A stretch of 44,925 bases of DNA from JAKLFA01 sp038222225 (lineage in GTDB: Bacteria; Omnitrophota; Gorgyraeia; Zapsychrales; JANLHA01). The notes below the pieces were generated by a model that worked only from the letters and a program-made list of their open reading frames with translations, did not search any database and was not told the origin of the DNA. The translations under genes were made by a program, and so were the position numbers. The stretch lies in NCBI GenBank assembly GCA_038222225.1, contig JBBRHV010000015.1, forward strand, positions 1 to 44,925, given 5' to 3'. This document shows, piece by piece, positions 8,629 through 16,798 of this stretch. Numbering within the stretch: position 1 is the stretch's first letter; the number at the start of each line of letters is the position of its first letter.

Positions 8629-9261
8629 TTATTTGGAATAATATTTTGGGCCCTCGTCTTCGATTGAGGGCCTTCCCTTGTCTGCCCGACGGGATTCAGC
8701 GTCCCGTAGGGAGTAGATGCAGCCGCAATATTCCTGTTTGTAAAATTCTTCAGCTTTTGAGATCAAATACATTTGTTCAGCCCCGTCTTCTTTTCTCCAA
8801 TCGTGATCCCAATAGATGGTGGTGGGAAACAGCTCGGCGGCCTGGCAGCCGGCGGTGTTGACCTGCTGAAGATCCTTCCAGCGGGACAAACCGAAGGTGC
8901 TTGTAAAGACTTTAAATCCGTGCTGTGCGGTAAATCGGGCTAAATATTTCAGACGAATGAAAAAACAAGTGAAGCAGCGTTCGCCGCGTTCGGGCGCATG
9001 TTCCATTCCTTTGGTTTCCTGAAACCAATATTCCGTATCATAATCGCAATCCACAAAACGGATGCCCTTCTTTTTCGCGAAACGGATCTGCTCTGCCTTT
9101 CGGCGTGCGTATTCGTCTTTCGGATGGATGTTGGGATTATAAAAAAGAATGGTTGGTTTGATCTTGTCCTCCAGCAGTCGGGTAATGACGGCCGCTGAGC
9201 ATGGCGCGCAGCAACTATGAAGGACAATATTTTTTTCGCCGAACGGAATGGATAAGTTCAT
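8629..9261 (-). CDS. queH: Epoxyqueuosine reductase QueH
   Basis: 210 residues, matching the QueH (DUF208) family that carries out the last step of queuosine synthesis in tRNA (epoxyqueuosine to queuosine), the non-homologous alternative to QueG. Visible metal and redox cysteines are SCCAPC at 16-21, RCFTCFF near 105 and EYCGCIYS near 180. FTSTFGLSRWKD near 130 is also family-typical. The gene overlaps nnrD by four bases (ATGA type), so it is translationally coupled in the tilS-to-queH operon. Both tilS and queH act on tRNA. Confidence 0.93.
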   Translation of the reverse strand: MNLSIPFGEKNIVLHSCCAPCSAAVITRLLEDKIKPTILFYNPNIHPKDEYARRKAEQIRFAKKKGIRFVDCDYDTEYWFQETKGMEHAPERGERCFTCFFIRLKYLARFTAQHGFKVFTSTFGLSRWKDLQQVNTAGCQAAELFPTTIYWDHDWRKEDGAEQMYLISKAEEFYKQEYCGCIYSLRDAESRRADKGRPSIEDEGPKYYSK

Positions 9262-10136
9262 AAGGTTCTTTTCCCTGCGTTTTTCAGTGCGTTGGGTAAG
9301 GATTCAATAAGATCGGTGGCGATCAAGGAAGCTTTCCCTTTTGCCTTTGCAGCCAGGTCCCCTGCTTTGCCGTGTAGATAGGCTGCCCATTTGGCAGCTT
9401 CAAAAGGCGGAATGCCTTGGGCCAGAAAAGCCGTGAGGATGCCGGTTAAGACATCGCCGGATCCTGCTGTTGCCATTCCGGAGTTTCCGCTGGTGTTGAT
9501 ATAACAGGCCCCGGAAAGGTCCGCCACAATCGTCTGGTGTCCTTTCAGAAGCAACACGCAATGGTAACGCTTGGCAAAGTTTTGTGCAAGCCGGCTGCGG
9601 GCTTTGAGGTTTTTCTCATCGGGAATGTTTGATGTGTGCAACAGACGGTGGAATTCTCCTGCATGCGGCGTTAAAATCCTGGGAGCCTTTGATTTGAATA
9701 AAAGATCGGACGTGCTCTCTGAGACGGCATTTAAGGCATCGGCATCAATGACAAGCGGCACCGGACAGTTGAGCAGGATCTGCTTGATAAATGCTCGGGT
9801 TTGAAGATTTCCGGAGAGCCCGGGTCCGATCGCAACGGCGGAAAATGTCTGAATGTTTTTTTTCAGCTCGGCCCATGCCCGTGTGGCAAAGGTGTGCTGG
9901 GTTGTTTCCGGCAACGGAAGCGTCATCAGCACCGCGGATATTTTACGCTGCAGAGTCAGGTTTAAACTTCGAGGAACGCCGAGTGTTACAAGGCCTGCGC
10001 CTGCGCGCATGGCGGCTAAGCCGCACAGAGCCGAGGCACCCAACATCCGCGGAGATCCGGCCAGGATCAGGGCGTGGCCGAAGGTGTTTTTGTAAACATC
10101 AGGTTTTTGTCGTAATAATGGCGTTGGCAACGGCAT
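9258..10136 (-). CDS. nnrD: ADP/ATP-dependent NAD(P)H-hydrate dehydratase
   Basis: 292 residues of the YjeF C-terminal (ribokinase-like) type, which repairs hydrated NAD(P)H. Visible features are the glycine-rich GHALILAGSPRMLGA near residue 20, AMRAGAGLVTLGVP, LTPHAGEF near 160, and the active-site MATAGSGDVLTGIL near 225. The epimerase half (YjeF N-terminal, NnrE), often fused in front, is absent here. Family members start close to this position. The 5' end overlaps acpS by 38 bases, an unusually long but clear overlap. Confidence 0.92.
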   Translation of the reverse strand: MPLPTPLLRQKPDVYKNTFGHALILAGSPRMLGASALCGLAAMRAGAGLVTLGVPRSLNLTLQRKISAVLMTLPLPETTQHTFATRAWAELKKNIQTFSAVAIGPGLSGNLQTRAFIKQILLNCPVPLVIDADALNAVSESTSDLLFKSKAPRILTPHAGEFHRLLHTSNIPDEKNLKARSRLAQNFAKRYHCVLLLKGHQTIVADLSGACYINTSGNSGMATAGSGDVLTGILTAFLAQGIPPFEAAKWAAYLHGKAGDLAAKAKGKASLIATDLIESLPNALKNAGKRTL

Positions 10137-10455
10137 AATCTTTAGTATGAGACAGGGAAATCAGGACGTTTCCGTCGAATTCCTGCTCAAGAAAATGGCA
10201 AACGGGTTTTCCGTTTGAATCGTTAATGATTTTGATCGCTTTCCAATTCACAAAGGCCCGGTCGCCTAAGGCCTTAAAGACCGCCTCTTTAGCGGCGAAC
10301 CGTGCCGCGTAATGCTGAAACGGGTCCGTATGTTTCTGCGCATAGGCAATTTCCTCGTCGCAGAAAATCCGTTTCAGAAAGTTGTCTCCCCAGCGTTCAA
10401 TGGAGGTGCGGATGCGCGCGACTTCAACGATATCTGTACCGATTCCCAAGATCAT
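10099..10455 (-). CDS. acpS: Holo-[acyl-carrier-protein] synthase
   Basis: 118 residues. AcpS transfers 4'-phosphopantetheine from CoA to acyl carrier protein. The family start MILGIGTDIVEVARI supplies the magnesium Asp, and RFAAKEAVFKALG near residue 53 supplies the Glu/Lys pair. Length is normal. It overlaps pdxJ by four bases and nnrD by 38. Neighbouring pdxJ and acpS is a common bacterial arrangement. Confidence 0.95.
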   Translation of the reverse strand: MILGIGTDIVEVARIRTSIERWGDNFLKRIFCDEEIAYAQKHTDPFQHYAARFAAKEAVFKALGDRAFVNWKAIKIINDSNGKPVCHFLEQEFDGNVLISLSHTKDYAVANAIITTKT

Positions 10456-11177
10456 AATGCCTTTCCTCGTGCAAGTGTGCGCATGTCTTTAACCGCCTTT
10501 TTTAAGCCTACAAAAACTGATTGGGCGATGATGGAGTGCCCGATATTGAGCTCTTTGATCCCCGGGATTTTGGCAATGGGCAGCGTGTTGGTGTAGGTTA
10601 ATCCGTGTCCGGCAGCAACGGTGAGGCCTAACGATTGGGCGTAGTGTGTGGCTTTTTTAAGGTTCGCAAGTGCACGTTGACGGATGCTGTTCGATTTTGC
10701 CGTCGCATATTTGCCGGTGTGGAGTTCAATGATGGAAACACCGCTCTGGTGAGCAGCTAAAATTTGGGCTTCATCCGGATCAATAAATAAACTCACCTCA
10801 ATTCCGGCGCCGCTCAATTGGCGCACAGCCCTTTGGGTCCGCTTAAAATACCGCAGGACATCTAAACCCCCTTCGGTTGTGATCTCCTGGCGCCGTTCCG
10901 GGACAATGGTGGCCTCATCGGGTTTGATGCGACAGGCAATATCCAGAATGCTCTGGGTCAGGCTCAGCTCAAGATTCAGACGGCTGCGGACAATTTTTCG
11001 CAAGGCGACGACGTCGCGATCTTGTATATGACGGCGATCTTCCCGCAGATGGCAGACAATGCTGTCGGCCCCGGCTTCTTCGCAGATCTGAGCGGCCTGG
11101 ATCGGGTCCGGGTAATGTTCTCCCCGTGCCTGACGAAGCGTGGCAACATGATCAATATTAACACCGAGTCTCGGCAT
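10452..11177 (-). CDS. pdxJ: Pyridoxine 5'-phosphate synthase
   Basis: 241 residues, usual length. PdxJ closes the B6 ring from 1-deoxyxylulose 5-phosphate and 3-amino-2-oxopropyl phosphate in the DXP-independent-of-PLP-synthase route shared with PdxA, which is also in this window. Motifs are LGVNIDHVATLRQARG at the start, CHLREDRRHIQD near 40, ELHTGKYA near 150 and GHGLTYTN near 190. A GGGAG site lies upstream. It follows the CdaR-like micro-ORF by 27 bases. Confidence 0.95.
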   Translation of the reverse strand: MPRLGVNIDHVATLRQARGEHYPDPIQAAQICEEAGADSIVCHLREDRRHIQDRDVVALRKIVRSRLNLELSLTQSILDIACRIKPDEATIVPERRQEITTEGGLDVLRYFKRTQRAVRQLSGAGIEVSLFIDPDEAQILAAHQSGVSIIELHTGKYATAKSNSIRQRALANLKKATHYAQSLGLTVAAGHGLTYTNTLPIAKIPGIKELNIGHSIIAQSVFVGLKKAVKDMRTLARGKAL

Positions 11178-11204
11178 AAAAAATAAACTCCCTCATTTGC
11201 GATG

Positions 11205-11303
11205 TTATTTTAGAAGCTGCGCGTCAACATAAATATAGGTGATGATCGCGAGGATGAGTGCGATAAATTTTAAGCCGACATTGTGTGTGAAGAAATTTTT
11301 CAT
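11205..11303 (-). CDS. 32-residue single-helix membrane ORF resembling the CdaR/YbbR membrane anchor
   Basis: The ATG at 11303 overlaps the cdaA stop codon in an ATGA arrangement, a strong sign of coupled translation. The peptide begins MKNFFTHNVGLKFIALILAI and ends ITYIYVDAQLLK. This matches in style the N-terminal anchor of YbbR/CdaR proteins (N-x-x-LK-IIAL then hydrophobic residues and WxYV). CdaR genes normally follow cdaA and regulate it. Here none of the extracellular YbbR domains follow, since a stop comes at once and pdxJ begins 27 bases on. It is either a minimal CdaA partner or a remnant. The ORF is seen directly; function is inferred. Confidence 0.6.
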   Translation of the reverse strand: MKNFFTHNVGLKFIALILAIITYIYVDAQLLK

Positions 11304-12082
11304 TTTCGTTTAGCGCTTTTTGGTGTTGTGACAATATTTTTTAAGATGTTTGTCAGCCGTTCGCGGTTGATGACTGGGATAAAGCGTCCGTCTTCGGCCA
11401 CTGAGATTTCCCCTGTTTCCTCTGAAACCATGATCACGACCGCGTCGGTCTGCTCGGTCAATCCTAAGGCTGCCCGATGGCGCGTCCCGATGATCTTGCT
11501 GAAATTCGGGTTATCGGACAATGGGAATAAACAGGACGCGGCGACAAGGCGGTCACCCCGGATGATCACCCCTCCGTCATGCAGGGGCGAATGGTGCGTA
11601 AAAATACTTTGGATCATTTCCGCAGTCACTTTTCCGTCAATGTTAACACCGCTCTCAATATAGGTTGTTAGTTTAGCCTCGCGTTCGATCGCGACGAGAC
11701 ATCCGATATGGTTTTTGGACATCTTATAGGCCGCGGAGGTGATCGCATCGATGAGAGCGGTCAATTCAGATTCGGCCAGGGAGACATTGAATAAGTGCTG
11801 CCGCCCCAAGCGGGCCAAACCCTGACGGATTTCCTGCTGGAAGATGATCAGAAAAGCAATGATTGAAATGCCGAAAAATTCCTGCAGCAGCCAGCTTAGG
11901 ATTTTCAGTCCAAGAATTTGGGAAAGAAAAAAAGCCACAGCAATATAGGTGATCCCTTTCAGGACTTGAAATGAACGTGTCCCGGCGAAGAATACCAATA
12001 TATAATAAAAGACAATCCACAGGATGATGATTTCAAGAACCGGCCGTGCTCCGGACCAGATGATGGATAAGGTTTGTATCAT
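11300..12082 (-). CDS. cdaA: Diadenylate cyclase CdaA (DacA), membrane-bound
   Basis: 260 residues. Three N-terminal membrane helices (about residues 12-90) precede a DisA_N cyclase domain (about 100-235) that makes c-di-AMP from two ATP. The catalytic motif reads LHDGGVII near 165, where most relatives have DGA; the Asp is kept. The second motif is GTRHRAALG near 200. SEETGEISVA follows. The gene overlaps folP by four bases upstream and the CdaR-like micro-ORF downstream. The order ftsH-folP-cdaA-ybbR resembles arrangements known in several phyla; glmM, the other common partner, is absent. Confidence 0.93.
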   Translation of the reverse strand: MIQTLSIIWSGARPVLEIIILWIVFYYILVFFAGTRSFQVLKGITYIAVAFFLSQILGLKILSWLLQEFFGISIIAFLIIFQQEIRQGLARLGRQHLFNVSLAESELTALIDAITSAAYKMSKNHIGCLVAIEREAKLTTYIESGVNIDGKVTAEMIQSIFTHHSPLHDGGVIIRGDRLVAASCLFPLSDNPNFSKIIGTRHRAALGLTEQTDAVVIMVSEETGEISVAEDGRFIPVINRERLTNILKNIVTTPKSAKRK

Positions 12083-12972
12083 AGTCGTATGGCTTTCTCG
12101 TTGATGATCGCGTCGGTCATGGATGCCACCTCTCTCATTTGTCCGACGTCATGCACGCGGACAATATGAGCGCCGTTCAGAATAGCGGCGGTGACGCTGG
12201 CAGCCGTTCCGAACAGGCGTTGCACCGGATCCGGTTGATCAAGGACACATCCGATAAATGATTTCCGGGATGTTCCAATTAAGATCGGATGGTCAAGCGC
12301 TTGAAAACGGTGTAACTGATTGATAATCTGCAAGTTGTGATCTGCATGTTTTCCAAATCCAATCCCGGGATCCAGTATGATTCTATCGGATTTAATCCCA
12401 TTTTCCAAGCACTTTTCTACGGAATATTTCAATGCGCATATAATTTCATTGATGAGGTCATTGCGATAGGCATAGCGTTTTTGCATTGTGCGTGGAGTTC
12501 CCCCTCCGATGTGCATCAGGACAATTGCCGCATTGTAGCGGGCCACCATGCGCAGCAAGGATCGGCTCGGATTAACCCCCCTGATCGTATTGATCAGGGA
12601 TGCTCCGGCATCCAGTGCGGCTTTGGCGACAGATGTTTTATTTGTATCGGCTGAAATCGGAATAGAGGTATTCTGAGTAAGTTTTTTTATAATTGGAAGA
12701 ATGCGGCTCTTCTCTTCATCGGCAGATACACGGGCGGAACCCGGGCGGGTTGATTCCCCTCCGATATCAAGAAGATCAGCACCGCTTCGGATCTGCTTTA
12801 AGGCAAGGCGGTAAGCATAATCACATGGATTTTTTTTGGGGCGCATACAGCCGTCATGGCTGAATGAATCAGGCGTTATGTTGATGATGCCCATCAGCAG
12901 GGTTTTAGGACCCAGTTCAAGGGTGTGCTGAGCCGCGGGACAATAGTAGTTCTTGCGAATATGTTTTGGCAT
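12079..12972 (-). CDS. folP: Dihydropteroate synthase
   Basis: 297 residues. FolP joins p-aminobenzoate to dihydropterin pyrophosphate in folate synthesis and is the sulfonamide target. Motifs are MGIINITPDSFSHDG near residue 27, LDIGGESTRPGS near 68, ISADTNK near 103, DPGIGFGKH near 200 and GTSRKSF near 230. The N-terminal extension of about 25 residues before the core is slightly longer than usual. It lies 24 bases after ftsH and overlaps cdaA by four bases. The ftsH-folP order is widely conserved. Confidence 0.95.
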   Translation of the reverse strand: MPKHIRKNYYCPAAQHTLELGPKTLLMGIINITPDSFSHDGCMRPKKNPCDYAYRLALKQIRSGADLLDIGGESTRPGSARVSADEEKSRILPIIKKLTQNTSIPISADTNKTSVAKAALDAGASLINTIRGVNPSRSLLRMVARYNAAIVLMHIGGGTPRTMQKRYAYRNDLINEIICALKYSVEKCLENGIKSDRIILDPGIGFGKHADHNLQIINQLHRFQALDHPILIGTSRKSFIGCVLDQPDPVQRLFGTAASVTAAILNGAHIVRVHDVGQMREVASMTDAIINEKAIRL

Positions 12973-12996
12973 GTCGAATATATATCAACCGCATGA

Positions 12997-14967
12997 TCAA
13001 TTTGCGGTTGCTGCCGGAGGCGCCGTTCCCTCAGGTAGCGATGCGGGCGGTTGATCCGGTTGTGTTTCGGGCGCAGGCATTGGCATACCCAAAAGTTCAT
13101 GTGTTTGATCAATATCAATAATTTCATGCTCGATCAGGAATTTTGCTATTTTATCCAGTTTATCCCGGTTGTCGGTCAGGAGTTTACGTGCCCGGTTGTA
13201 AGCGTCATCCACAAGGGCACGGATCTCTTCATCGATCCGTTTGGCAGTATCTTCGCTGTAATCTTTTTGATGATCCATCATATCCCGTCCGAGAAAAACA
13301 TGGCGGTGGTTTTGACCCAAGGCCATCCGGCCGATGTTTTCATTCATGCCGAATTCACAGACCATGGAGCGGGCGATGCGGGTCACATTTTCCAGATCGT
13401 TTGAGACGCCGGTGGTAGTGTCGTTCATATAAATTTCTTCAGCGGCGAGTCCTCCTAAAAGCAGGACCATGCGACCGTTGAGATCTTTTTTGCTGAGATA
13501 ATGACGATCCTCTTTCGGCGGTGTTAATGTGTAGCCGCCCGCCATACCGCGCGGAATGATCGAGACTTTGGTGAAGGTGTCAACTTCATTCAGCAAGAGC
13601 GAAATTAAGGCATGTCCGGCTTCATGATAGGCTGTTTGCTCTTTTTCTTTGCGGGAAATTTTCCGGCTCTTTTTTTCCGGCCCCATGGTCACGCGCTCAA
13701 TGGCATGGAAGAAATCTTCCATTTCGATGAACTCCCGGTCTTTACGGGCAGCCAAAAGAGCGGCCTCGTTGCAGGCATTGGCTAAGTCAGCTCCGGAAAA
13801 ATAGACGGTCTGTTGCGCGAGTTTTTTCAGGTCGACGTTAGCAGCCACCTTTAATGTGCGGGTATGCACTTTCAGGATCTGTTCGCGTCCGACAATGTCC
13901 GGCAAACTCACAACGATTTGGCGGTCAAAGCGCCCGGGGCGCAGAAGCGCGGGATCGAGCGTATCCGGACGGTTCGTGGCAGCAACCACAATCACGCCGC
14001 TCTGGGGATTGAATCCGTCCATTTCAACCAATAAAGCATTCAAGGTTTGTTCGCGTTCATCATTGCCCCCTCCGATTCCGGAAAATCGCTGGCGGCCCAC
14101 AGCATCGATCTCATCAATAAAAACAATAGCCCCTTTTCCGGATAATTGGGAGGCCTTTCTGGCCTGATCAAAAAGATCCCGGACGCGCGATGCGCCGACT
14201 CCGACAAACATTTCCACAAAATCTGATCCGCTTAAGGAGAAAAACGGGACCTCGGCCTCACCGGCGACAGCGCGGGCCAGTAATGTTTTTCCGGTCCCCG
14301 GCAGGCCGACTAACAGCACGCCGCGCGGAATTTTGCCGCCTAAGCGTTGAAATTTTTTCGGCTCTTTTAAGAATTCAATGACTTCCTGAAGCTCCTCTTT
14401 GGCCTCATCGACTCCGGCCACATCGTTAAAGGTCGCGCGGTCTTTGCTTTTTCCGCCGACTTGGGCGCGGGATTTACCGAAGGACAAAACGCGGCTTCCC
14501 ATCTGATTTCCGCGGTGAAAAACGAACCAGATAAAGGCGATAATAAATAAGACCGGAATCAGCTGAAGCATCAGCTTTCCAAAGTAGGTGCTGGACGGTT
14601 TGACTGAAAAATCAGGAACATTGGTGCGGATCTGCTGAAGCAGTTCATCGTCCTTTAGGGGGATCTGCAGGCTGAATGTCTTTCCATCCGCGTAGGTTCC
14701 TTCGATGGTGCGCTCCTCGCTGCTCTCGCGCAATGTCATTTCTTTGATGGAATGAGTGGTCGGGTTGTCCTTGACTAACTCATACAATTGGGTATAGGTC
14801 AGCTGGGTCTGGTTTTTAAGAGATGATTCCGGAATGGAAGCCAGCAGCAGCAGTCCGATAAAGCCTAAGATTAATAAAATGAGATAATTGCTATTTGGCG
14901 GCTGTTTTGGTTTGCGTGATGGTCCGCCTTTTGAATTACGTTTGCGAGGAGGCTGAGTTTTAATCAT
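12997..14967 (-). CDS. ftsH: ATP-dependent zinc metalloprotease FtsH
   Basis: 656 residues. FtsH is a membrane AAA+ protease for quality control of membrane and regulatory proteins. Two membrane helices are visible (about residues 27-44 and 132-150) around a periplasmic domain. Walker A is GLPGTGKT at 221-228 (more often GPPGTGKT), and Walker B is IVFIDEIDAVG near 275. The arginine-finger region is LDPALLRPGRFDRQ near 325, and zinc-binding HEAGH is at 448-452. The C-terminus is rich in P, Q and A. A promoter-like sequence lies 36 bases upstream, so it can be transcribed apart from tilS. Confidence 0.97.
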   Translation of the reverse strand: MIKTQPPRKRNSKGGPSRKPKQPPNSNYLILLILGFIGLLLLASIPESSLKNQTQLTYTQLYELVKDNPTTHSIKEMTLRESSEERTIEGTYADGKTFSLQIPLKDDELLQQIRTNVPDFSVKPSSTYFGKLMLQLIPVLFIIAFIWFVFHRGNQMGSRVLSFGKSRAQVGGKSKDRATFNDVAGVDEAKEELQEVIEFLKEPKKFQRLGGKIPRGVLLVGLPGTGKTLLARAVAGEAEVPFFSLSGSDFVEMFVGVGASRVRDLFDQARKASQLSGKGAIVFIDEIDAVGRQRFSGIGGGNDEREQTLNALLVEMDGFNPQSGVIVVAATNRPDTLDPALLRPGRFDRQIVVSLPDIVGREQILKVHTRTLKVAANVDLKKLAQQTVYFSGADLANACNEAALLAARKDREFIEMEDFFHAIERVTMGPEKKSRKISRKEKEQTAYHEAGHALISLLLNEVDTFTKVSIIPRGMAGGYTLTPPKEDRHYLSKKDLNGRMVLLLGGLAAEEIYMNDTTTGVSNDLENVTRIARSMVCEFGMNENIGRMALGQNHRHVFLGRDMMDHQKDYSEDTAKRIDEEIRALVDDAYNRARKLLTDNRDKLDKIAKFLIEHEIIDIDQTHELLGMPMPAPETQPDQPPASLPEGTAPPAATAN

Positions 14968-15002
14968 AGATTTTTTCCTTATATATTTTTATGTGTATTT
15001 GA

Positions 15003-15030
15003 ATTATAAAGCATTTTTAAAGAATATCAA
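15003..15030 (-). promoter_or_regulatory. Candidate promoter of ftsH
   Basis: On the minus strand TTGATA (15025-15030), a 16-base spacer and a perfect TATAAT (15003-15008), between the tilS stop and the ftsH ATG. Confidence 0.55.
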
Positions 15031-15067
15031 GAATAAAAGGGCCATGAAATCTTCAAGAAGTATTTTT

Positions 15068-16072
15068 TTAAGAATCGCACAATTGGATGACCAGATTTGA
15101 GGAAGAACTTTTTTTGGCCGTCATTTGGCAGGGGAGTTTAATTGTGGCGCATGGTCCGTGTTTTGCAGAAAGCAGCCCTTGAAGGTCCTTGAAATGTTTC
15201 TGCTCAAAGCGTCGCAGGTCGCCTTTGAGATATTCTACGGCAGCCCGCAACACCATTTTTTGAATGGCCGGATGCAACCGCTTCACTTTGTCAGCGGACA
15301 GTGTGACGCTTTTTGAATTTGAAGATCGTTTTCTGCAGGCCGTGAAGTGTCTGCTGCTTTCTGTGTGAAGAAACGCGTAATCATCCGCACTGTTTTCTGC
15401 AAGCGTTGCCAGGCTTTTTGAGATTTTTGGATTGTAAGTTTTGAGGATCGGCATGAGTTCGTGACGGACACGGTTGCGGAGAAAAATTTCATTGCGGTTG
15501 GTCGGGTCAATACGGAACGGGATGTTTTGATCTTTGCAGAACGCCAGGAGCTCCTCTTTGGGGATCTGCAGGAACGGGCGGATCACCGGGACTCCTTGAA
15601 ATGTGCGTTTGGGGACCATGGCCTGCAGACCGGCAAGCCCGCTTCCGCGGACAATGCGCATGAGCACGGTTTCTGCCAAATCGTCCTGATGATGAGCCAG
15701 GGCCAGGACCGCCGGTTGTTCCCTTTGAGTGATCTGTAGTAAGGCGTTCAGGCGTTTTTCGCGGGCCTTTTGTTCGACCGAGTCCCGGCGGGCCGTTAAA
15801 TTGATCGTGACCGTGCGGCTTAAAAACGGGATATGGTGCTTCAGACAATAATTCTGAACAAAACGTTCATCACGGTCCGCGCTTTTCCGTAGTTTGTGAT
15901 TGACATGTCCGGCCACTAATCGCAGGCCCCAGCGATTGCGGATGAGCCGCAAGGCATGCAGCAGCGCCATGGAATCACTCCCGCCGGAGACGCCAATGAC
16001 AACCGTATCCCCTTTGGCGATCAGCCGGTGCTGTTTGAGAAAATGTTCGAAATGTTTTAGGACGTCCATCAT
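15068..16072 (-). CDS. tilS: tRNA(Ile)-lysidine synthase
   Basis: 334 residues. TilS modifies C34 of tRNA-Ile(CAT) to lysidine so that it reads AUA. The PP-loop VSGGSDS is at 28-34, with GHVNHKLR near 55 and LAHHQDDLAETVLMR near 125. The protein is short: it has the catalytic and central helical parts but apparently lacks the C-terminal domain of the longer (E. coli type) enzymes, as in several other phyla. Two ATG codons in tandem open the gene, four bases after the preceding micro-ORF stop. Confidence 0.93.
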   Translation of the reverse strand: MMDVLKHFEHFLKQHRLIAKGDTVVIGVSGGSDSMALLHALRLIRNRWGLRLVAGHVNHKLRKSADRDERFVQNYCLKHHIPFLSRTVTINLTARRDSVEQKAREKRLNALLQITQREQPAVLALAHHQDDLAETVLMRIVRGSGLAGLQAMVPKRTFQGVPVIRPFLQIPKEELLAFCKDQNIPFRIDPTNRNEIFLRNRVRHELMPILKTYNPKISKSLATLAENSADDYAFLHTESSRHFTACRKRSSNSKSVTLSADKVKRLHPAIQKMVLRAAVEYLKGDLRRFEQKHFKDLQGLLSAKHGPCATIKLPCQMTAKKSSSSNLVIQLCDS

Positions 16073-16076
16073 TCGG

Positions 16077-16175
16077 TCAGAATTTGTTGAACCATTGTGT
16101 GCCGCGGACCGCGATCAGAATAAAAAGAGTTCCGAAGATCACGAGCGGAATTATGAATTTAAGAAACAACATCAT
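16077..16175 (-). CDS. 32-residue single-helix membrane ORF in the SNase-tilS gap
   Basis: Reading from 16175 gives MMLFLKFIIPLVIFGTLFIL then IAVRGTQWFNKF and a stop. This is one hydrophobic helix with a basic, aromatic tail. It begins six bases after the stop of the SNase-like gene and ends four bases before tilS, filling the gap exactly, which favours a real coupled gene. There is no clear ribosome binding site. I do not recognise a family. Confidence 0.45.
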   Translation of the reverse strand: MMLFLKFIIPLVIFGTLFILIAVRGTQWFNKF

Positions 16176-16181
16176 GTGAGA

Positions 16182-16718
16182 TTATTCTCCGTGAATGCCC
16201 CTCTTCTCCTGCCGGGCTTCGCGGTACGCTTCACGCAGTTCTGCGGCGTGCTTTAGATTGGGCGGCCGTATGCTGAGATCAGCAAATCCTTGCCGAAGGA
16301 TCTCCGCATTGACAAAAGTTCCGTCTTTGAGATAGACATAGCCGAGGATCGTTCCGGTTGCGGATGTTTTCTCGATGTCATATTCCAGCTGAACCATTTG
16401 TCCTTCCAAAAGATCCCGGACAAACTTGATGGATCGCTCTTCTGTGGAAACATAGGGTGTTTCGGATTCAATGACGAATCCGTACTTGTCTTGTTCAACT
16501 TTTTCCGGGGCCGAAACCTCCGACGCTCGCAGACCGATGAGCACGATCGTTTTGTCATTTTCCAGCCGGATCGTGTCAGTCGAAAGGACTTTAGCGACCT
16601 TGGCCTCCTCCTGCTTTTGTTTTCCGAATAACGGATGATCCAGAACGTCAGCGCTATAGGCCGGAGCTGTGAGGCACAACAGGAAACTTAAAGTCAGTGA
16701 AATATTTTTGATTTGCAT
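16182..16718 (-). CDS. Exported thermonuclease-fold protein, probably without nuclease activity
   Basis: 178 residues: signal peptide (about 1-22, ending AYSA), then a staphylococcal-nuclease-like domain. Recognisable parts are STDTIRLENDKTIVLIGL, the long helix SIKFVRDLLEGQMVQLEYD, and GYVYLKDGTFVNAEILRQGFA. The catalytic Glu position survives (RASE), but by eye alignment the two catalytic arginines of active enzymes are replaced: the position before the LIGL strand is Val, and the usual YGR before LAYVYL reads TGT. It is therefore probably a binding or structural relative. The -10 element sits so close to the ATG that the mRNA may be leaderless. It heads the operon containing tilS. Confidence 0.75.
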   Translation of the reverse strand: MQIKNISLTLSFLLCLTAPAYSADVLDHPLFGKQKQEEAKVAKVLSTDTIRLENDKTIVLIGLRASEVSAPEKVEQDKYGFVIESETPYVSTEERSIKFVRDLLEGQMVQLEYDIEKTSATGTILGYVYLKDGTFVNAEILRQGFADLSIRPPNLKHAAELREAYREARQEKRGIHGE

Positions 16719-16724
16719 GGTAAT

Positions 16725-16753
16725 AATCTAGCAGGCGGAATTTAAAAAGTCAA
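16725..16753 (-). promoter_or_regulatory. Candidate promoter of the SNase-like/tilS operon, with predicted leaderless start
   Basis: On the minus strand TTGACT (16748-16753), a 17-base spacer and TAGATT (16725-16730). The usual start distance places +1 at or next to the A of the ATG at 16718, and no Shine-Dalgarno sequence is present. Confidence 0.5.
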
Positions 16754-16798
16754 TTGATTCGACGTGATTTCATCCCTTTTGCCAAAGAGGGCTGAGGG

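Noticed and set aside
8247..8861. 204-codon plus-strand frame
   Set aside because: It lies antisense to the small membrane protein and the clear queH gene; its composition (very basic) is typical of a shadow frame.
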